Below, piece after piece: positions 40,095 through 42,284 of a DNA stretch of 42,284 nt (position 1 is the stretch's first letter; each line of letters opens with the position of its first letter). The translations under genes and the position numbers were made by a program. Source of the stretch: Apostichopus californicus (taxonomy: Eukaryota > Echinodermata > Holothuroidea > Aspidochirotida > Stichopodidae); NCBI GenBank assembly GCA_020650975.1, contig JAIPMN010186508.1, forward strand, positions 2,392 through 44,675, read 5' to 3'. A model generated the notes under the pieces. It did no database searches. It worked only from the letters and a program-made list of their open reading frames with translations, and had not been told where the DNA came from.

Positions 40095-40979
40095 ATGCAT
40101 ACGTTTGCTTTGGTTCTGCTGGATAGCTTTTCAGTGACAAAGGAGGCAAATCGTTTGAAGCGAATTCACTATTACTTTCGTTTGGGTCTAACAAATAACG
40201 AAATGATTACTGCTCTATTTGAATTAGACAACATTACTCTGAGCAAACGGCACCTGAAAAGATTGATGGGCAATGAAGGACTTTTCCGACGGAAAAACCA
40301 CAGTGATCTTCTCGATGTAGCTATATATATGTACAATGAACTCGAACGATCTGGTAAGCTCCATGGATACCGCTGGTTTCATCATAAGCTAAGGAACAAT
40401 GGATATAATATTGATAGGGAAACAGTCCGAAATCTTCTCCAATTATTAGATCCTGAAGGTGTCGAGCTAAGGAGGAGGAGAAGGTTACGGAGAGGGAATT
40501 ACAATGGCATTGGTCCTAACTTTGTGTGGCACATTGACTCTTACGATAAATTAAAGCCATTTGGGATATGTATAAATGGTTGCATCGATGGGTTTTCTCG
40601 ACATGTTTTATGGGTTGAAGCTTACAAGACAAGCAGTGACCCACGACTAATGGCGGGGTACTACATCAACACGGTGGGTCGCATTGGTAGATGTCCACGG
40701 ATTGTGCGAGCAGATTTAGGTACTGAGAATGGTTCGGTGAGAGATATGCAAATGTTTCTTCGGAGGAATGGCAGAGACCGACATGCTGCCCAGAGAAGCT
40801 TCCTTTACGGTAGAAGCACTTCTAATCAACGTATCGAGTTTTGGTGGAGCATTTTGAGGAAACAGTGCACTGAATTTTGGATAAACCTCTTCAGTAACCT
40901 GAGGGACGTGGAAACAGCTTTTGACGGAAGTTACTTAGATAAAGATTTAATTAAGTTTTGCTTTTTGAATACCATTCAG
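40095..40979 (+). CDS. Integrase-core (DDE) protein, main exon, intact
   Basis: Open to 299 codons unspliced, and through residue 295 to the likely donor ATTCAG|GTTAGT at 40979/40980. The N-terminal helical part reads RIHYYFRLGLTNNEMITALF and ITLSKRHLKRLMG. A linker GKLHGYRWFHHKLR and LLQLLDPEGVELRRRRR precedes the core. The core has WHIDSYDKLKPFG (Asp148), VRADLGTEN (Asp207) and NQRIEFWWS (Glu248), so all three catalytic acids are present. This is the rve-type integrase-core family repeated in many fish, cnidarian and mollusc genomes and related to Ginger or retroviral-type integrases. ATG 40095 is simply the first; an acceptor-like TTTTCAG at about 40133 may mark the true exon start. Confidence 0.85.
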
Positions 40980-41102
40980 GTTAGTTTCATATAAAGTGTT
41001 CTATTATAACAGAATAACTTAGCTTGGTCAATAGCAGTCAGGGCATGCAGGCAGCTGTGACCTTTACAGATCTGTTGTGTTGTCCCCTCCCCCCCCCCCC
41101 CC

Positions 41103-41309
41103 GTGGAGTTATGCCTAGAACAGGCAGGCAAACATGTTGAAGGAAATAAATTGTACAGACATCAAATGTTGAGTTTTAGCACAAGCTTTCAGCTTTGTTG
41201 TGTTCTCATGAATGAGCAAAACTGGCTGCCACCAACTAGCCCCCAGGAAGCTGTGGATCTGTATCTGTACCTAAGGGAAGCTATCAGAAACTTGCTCAGG
41301 GTCCGTTGA
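41103..41309 (+). CDS. Possible downstream exon of the integrase-core gene
   Basis: The frame contains SFQLCCVLMNEQNWLPPTSP followed by QEAVDLYLYLREAI and ends at TGA 41309. A W..PT.P.EAVDLY..L motif closes many proteins of this integrase-core family, so this looks like the last exon. The family segment normally lying between the core end and this part (WN.HRIR-like) was not found. The C14 tract at 41089-41102 abuts the frame, so deletion there is possible. An acceptor AACAG at about 41122 is available. Confidence 0.4.
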   Translation: MELCLEQAGKHVEGNKLYRHQMLSFSTSFQLCCVLMNEQNWLPPTSPQEAVDLYLYLREAIRNLLRVR

Positions 41310-42070
41310 TGACTTCATGACACGGACAGAACCAACAAGGTATCCAAGAAAACATGAAAACAATTGGCATAAACTGTTTCCAACAATTTATTACATTTAG
41401 TCTTGAATGACAGGTAAACAGTGTTAATAGCTTCAACTTCGGGCAGCTTTGTTGAATCACGACAGAAACATTTATCAGTGTATCCTCCGAAAGCATTTAT
41501 GCTTTGAATAAGAAGGCGAGAACCCATTTCGCCAGTGTCTTTATTTGTCCTGCATATATCCTGGTGGCAACTTGCGCTTGAATACATAAAAACTTGAGTA
41601 ACTTTTTCTTCATATTACAGTGTTTCAAAGTAGTGCATCTGAATTATTTACATATTTGCTGAGAAACAGTAATGACAACAAAAACTTGAAAGGTTAACTT
41701 GGTTGTAACTCAACTTGTAGGAACCATAAAGTAATATAACTGTGTATATGACCATAACAATAAACATAGTTTTACTATATCATTTTGTAACAATGAAAGT
41801 AACACTACCTCTGCATATCATCATCAACAATTTAAAAAATCGACTGTAAGATCGTCTGCATCAACCATGATGGACAAGTCTACATGGATCAATCACTCGT
41901 GATTAAGTTTTGATTTCAAGTATTATATGTGTCTTACCATATCTGAGATGTTTGGAAATTTTTTGAGAAACAATAAAAGGAATAAAAAAATTCAAACCTT
42001 AAAACTTTCTTAAGTGAACTTTGAAACAAAACGTGATATCAACTGATTTGCTGCATGGTTGGAAGCATCT
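41310..42070. other. Unassigned stretch
   Basis: The minus-strand frames at 41296-41587 have no recognisable motif. The rest is AT-rich and featureless. Confidence 0.4.
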
Positions 42071-42073
42071 CAC

Positions 42074-42221
42074 CGTTCTGTGGCTGACGAAACCAAATAC
42101 TCTTGTATAATGGTACCATCTGGATGAAAACCATCATCATTACAAGGTGCTGGCTCTGCCTCTTGGCGTATAACTTGAACAAGAGCATCAATGACGCAGT
42201 ATCTCAATACTGGAAGTTCTA
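42074..42221 (-). CDS. Possible minus-strand exon at the window edge
   Basis: Open for about 49 codons, reading ELPVLRYCVIDALVQVIRQE and DGTIIQEYLVSSATER, then directly a donor-like ACG|GTGAGA. An acceptor could be the AG just upstream (ATTAG or ACTAG near 42219-42232). I recognise no family. The splice donor and amino-acid composition suggest an exon, but the evidence is thin. Confidence 0.25.
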
Positions 42222-42284
42222 ATTTCGATTCCTAGTTTCATATCTTTGCTCTGTCTCTACAATTATCAATATCAATCATGGTAC

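Overview
The window looks like AT-rich nuclear DNA of an animal, most likely a marine invertebrate. I cannot name the species. The reasons are spliceosomal GT..AG introns inside coding pieces, metazoan transposon families (Ty3/gypsy of Mag type, L2/CR1 LINE, pogo, MULE with SWIM finger, Polinton/Maverick), many diverged tandem repeats and ten long poly-G/poly-C tracts. I found no tRNA, rRNA or CRISPR, and nothing operon-like. No complete ordinary host gene could be established. Most of the recognisable coding content is decayed mobile DNA.

Layout. 1-5.3 kb: a THAP-like first exon inside a diverged inverted repeat, the YRCQH-type N-terminal domain of a MULE/ZSWIM-like protein (minus strand), and a broken gene of an unnamed transposon-associated family. 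6.1-9.7 kb: a foldback element, a 124-bp tandem array with 250-bp higher order, and a short element with GGCGTAGCCAG-type termini. 9.9-12.7 kb (minus): a Ty3/gypsy element, gag to start of integrase, full of frameshifts. 13.8-17.3 kb (minus): a Polinton/Maverick fragment holding integrase with chromodomain, minor capsid, a short basic GLFR-type protein and the major capsid protein; polymerase, ATPase and protease are missing. 17.9-22.0 kb (plus): a pogo transposase, the 3' half of a MULE/ZSWIM-type gene and a 5'-truncated L2-type LINE lie end to end. The first two keep spliceosomal introns.

22-31 kb is mostly unassigned sequence with one candidate multi-exon gene (25.9-27.7 kb), a transposon end at 29.7 kb and a 144-bp tandem array at 30.7-31.3 kb. 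At 33.1-33.7 kb is a second gypsy remnant in which gag is fused to RNase H by an internal deletion. At 34.8-35.4 kb is a repeat cluster with a near-perfect 75-bp-arm hairpin. 36.1-38.9 kb holds the broken remains of a composite protein: SET domain, long Ser/Glu/Lys-rich repeated linker, two cysteine-rich fingers and a C-terminal domain. It is cut off by a 90-100 bp foldback tandem. From 39.9 kb a 21-bp near-palindrome array organised as a 63-bp higher-order repeat abuts an intact DDE integrase-core exon (40.1-41.0 kb), the best preserved coding unit here together with the LINE ORF.

Functionally the genes do not form one pathway. They are independent mobile-element modules of different ages. 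The most notable items are the Polinton capsid/integrase cluster, the SET-finger composite, and the intact integrase-core exon next to its palindromic repeat array.
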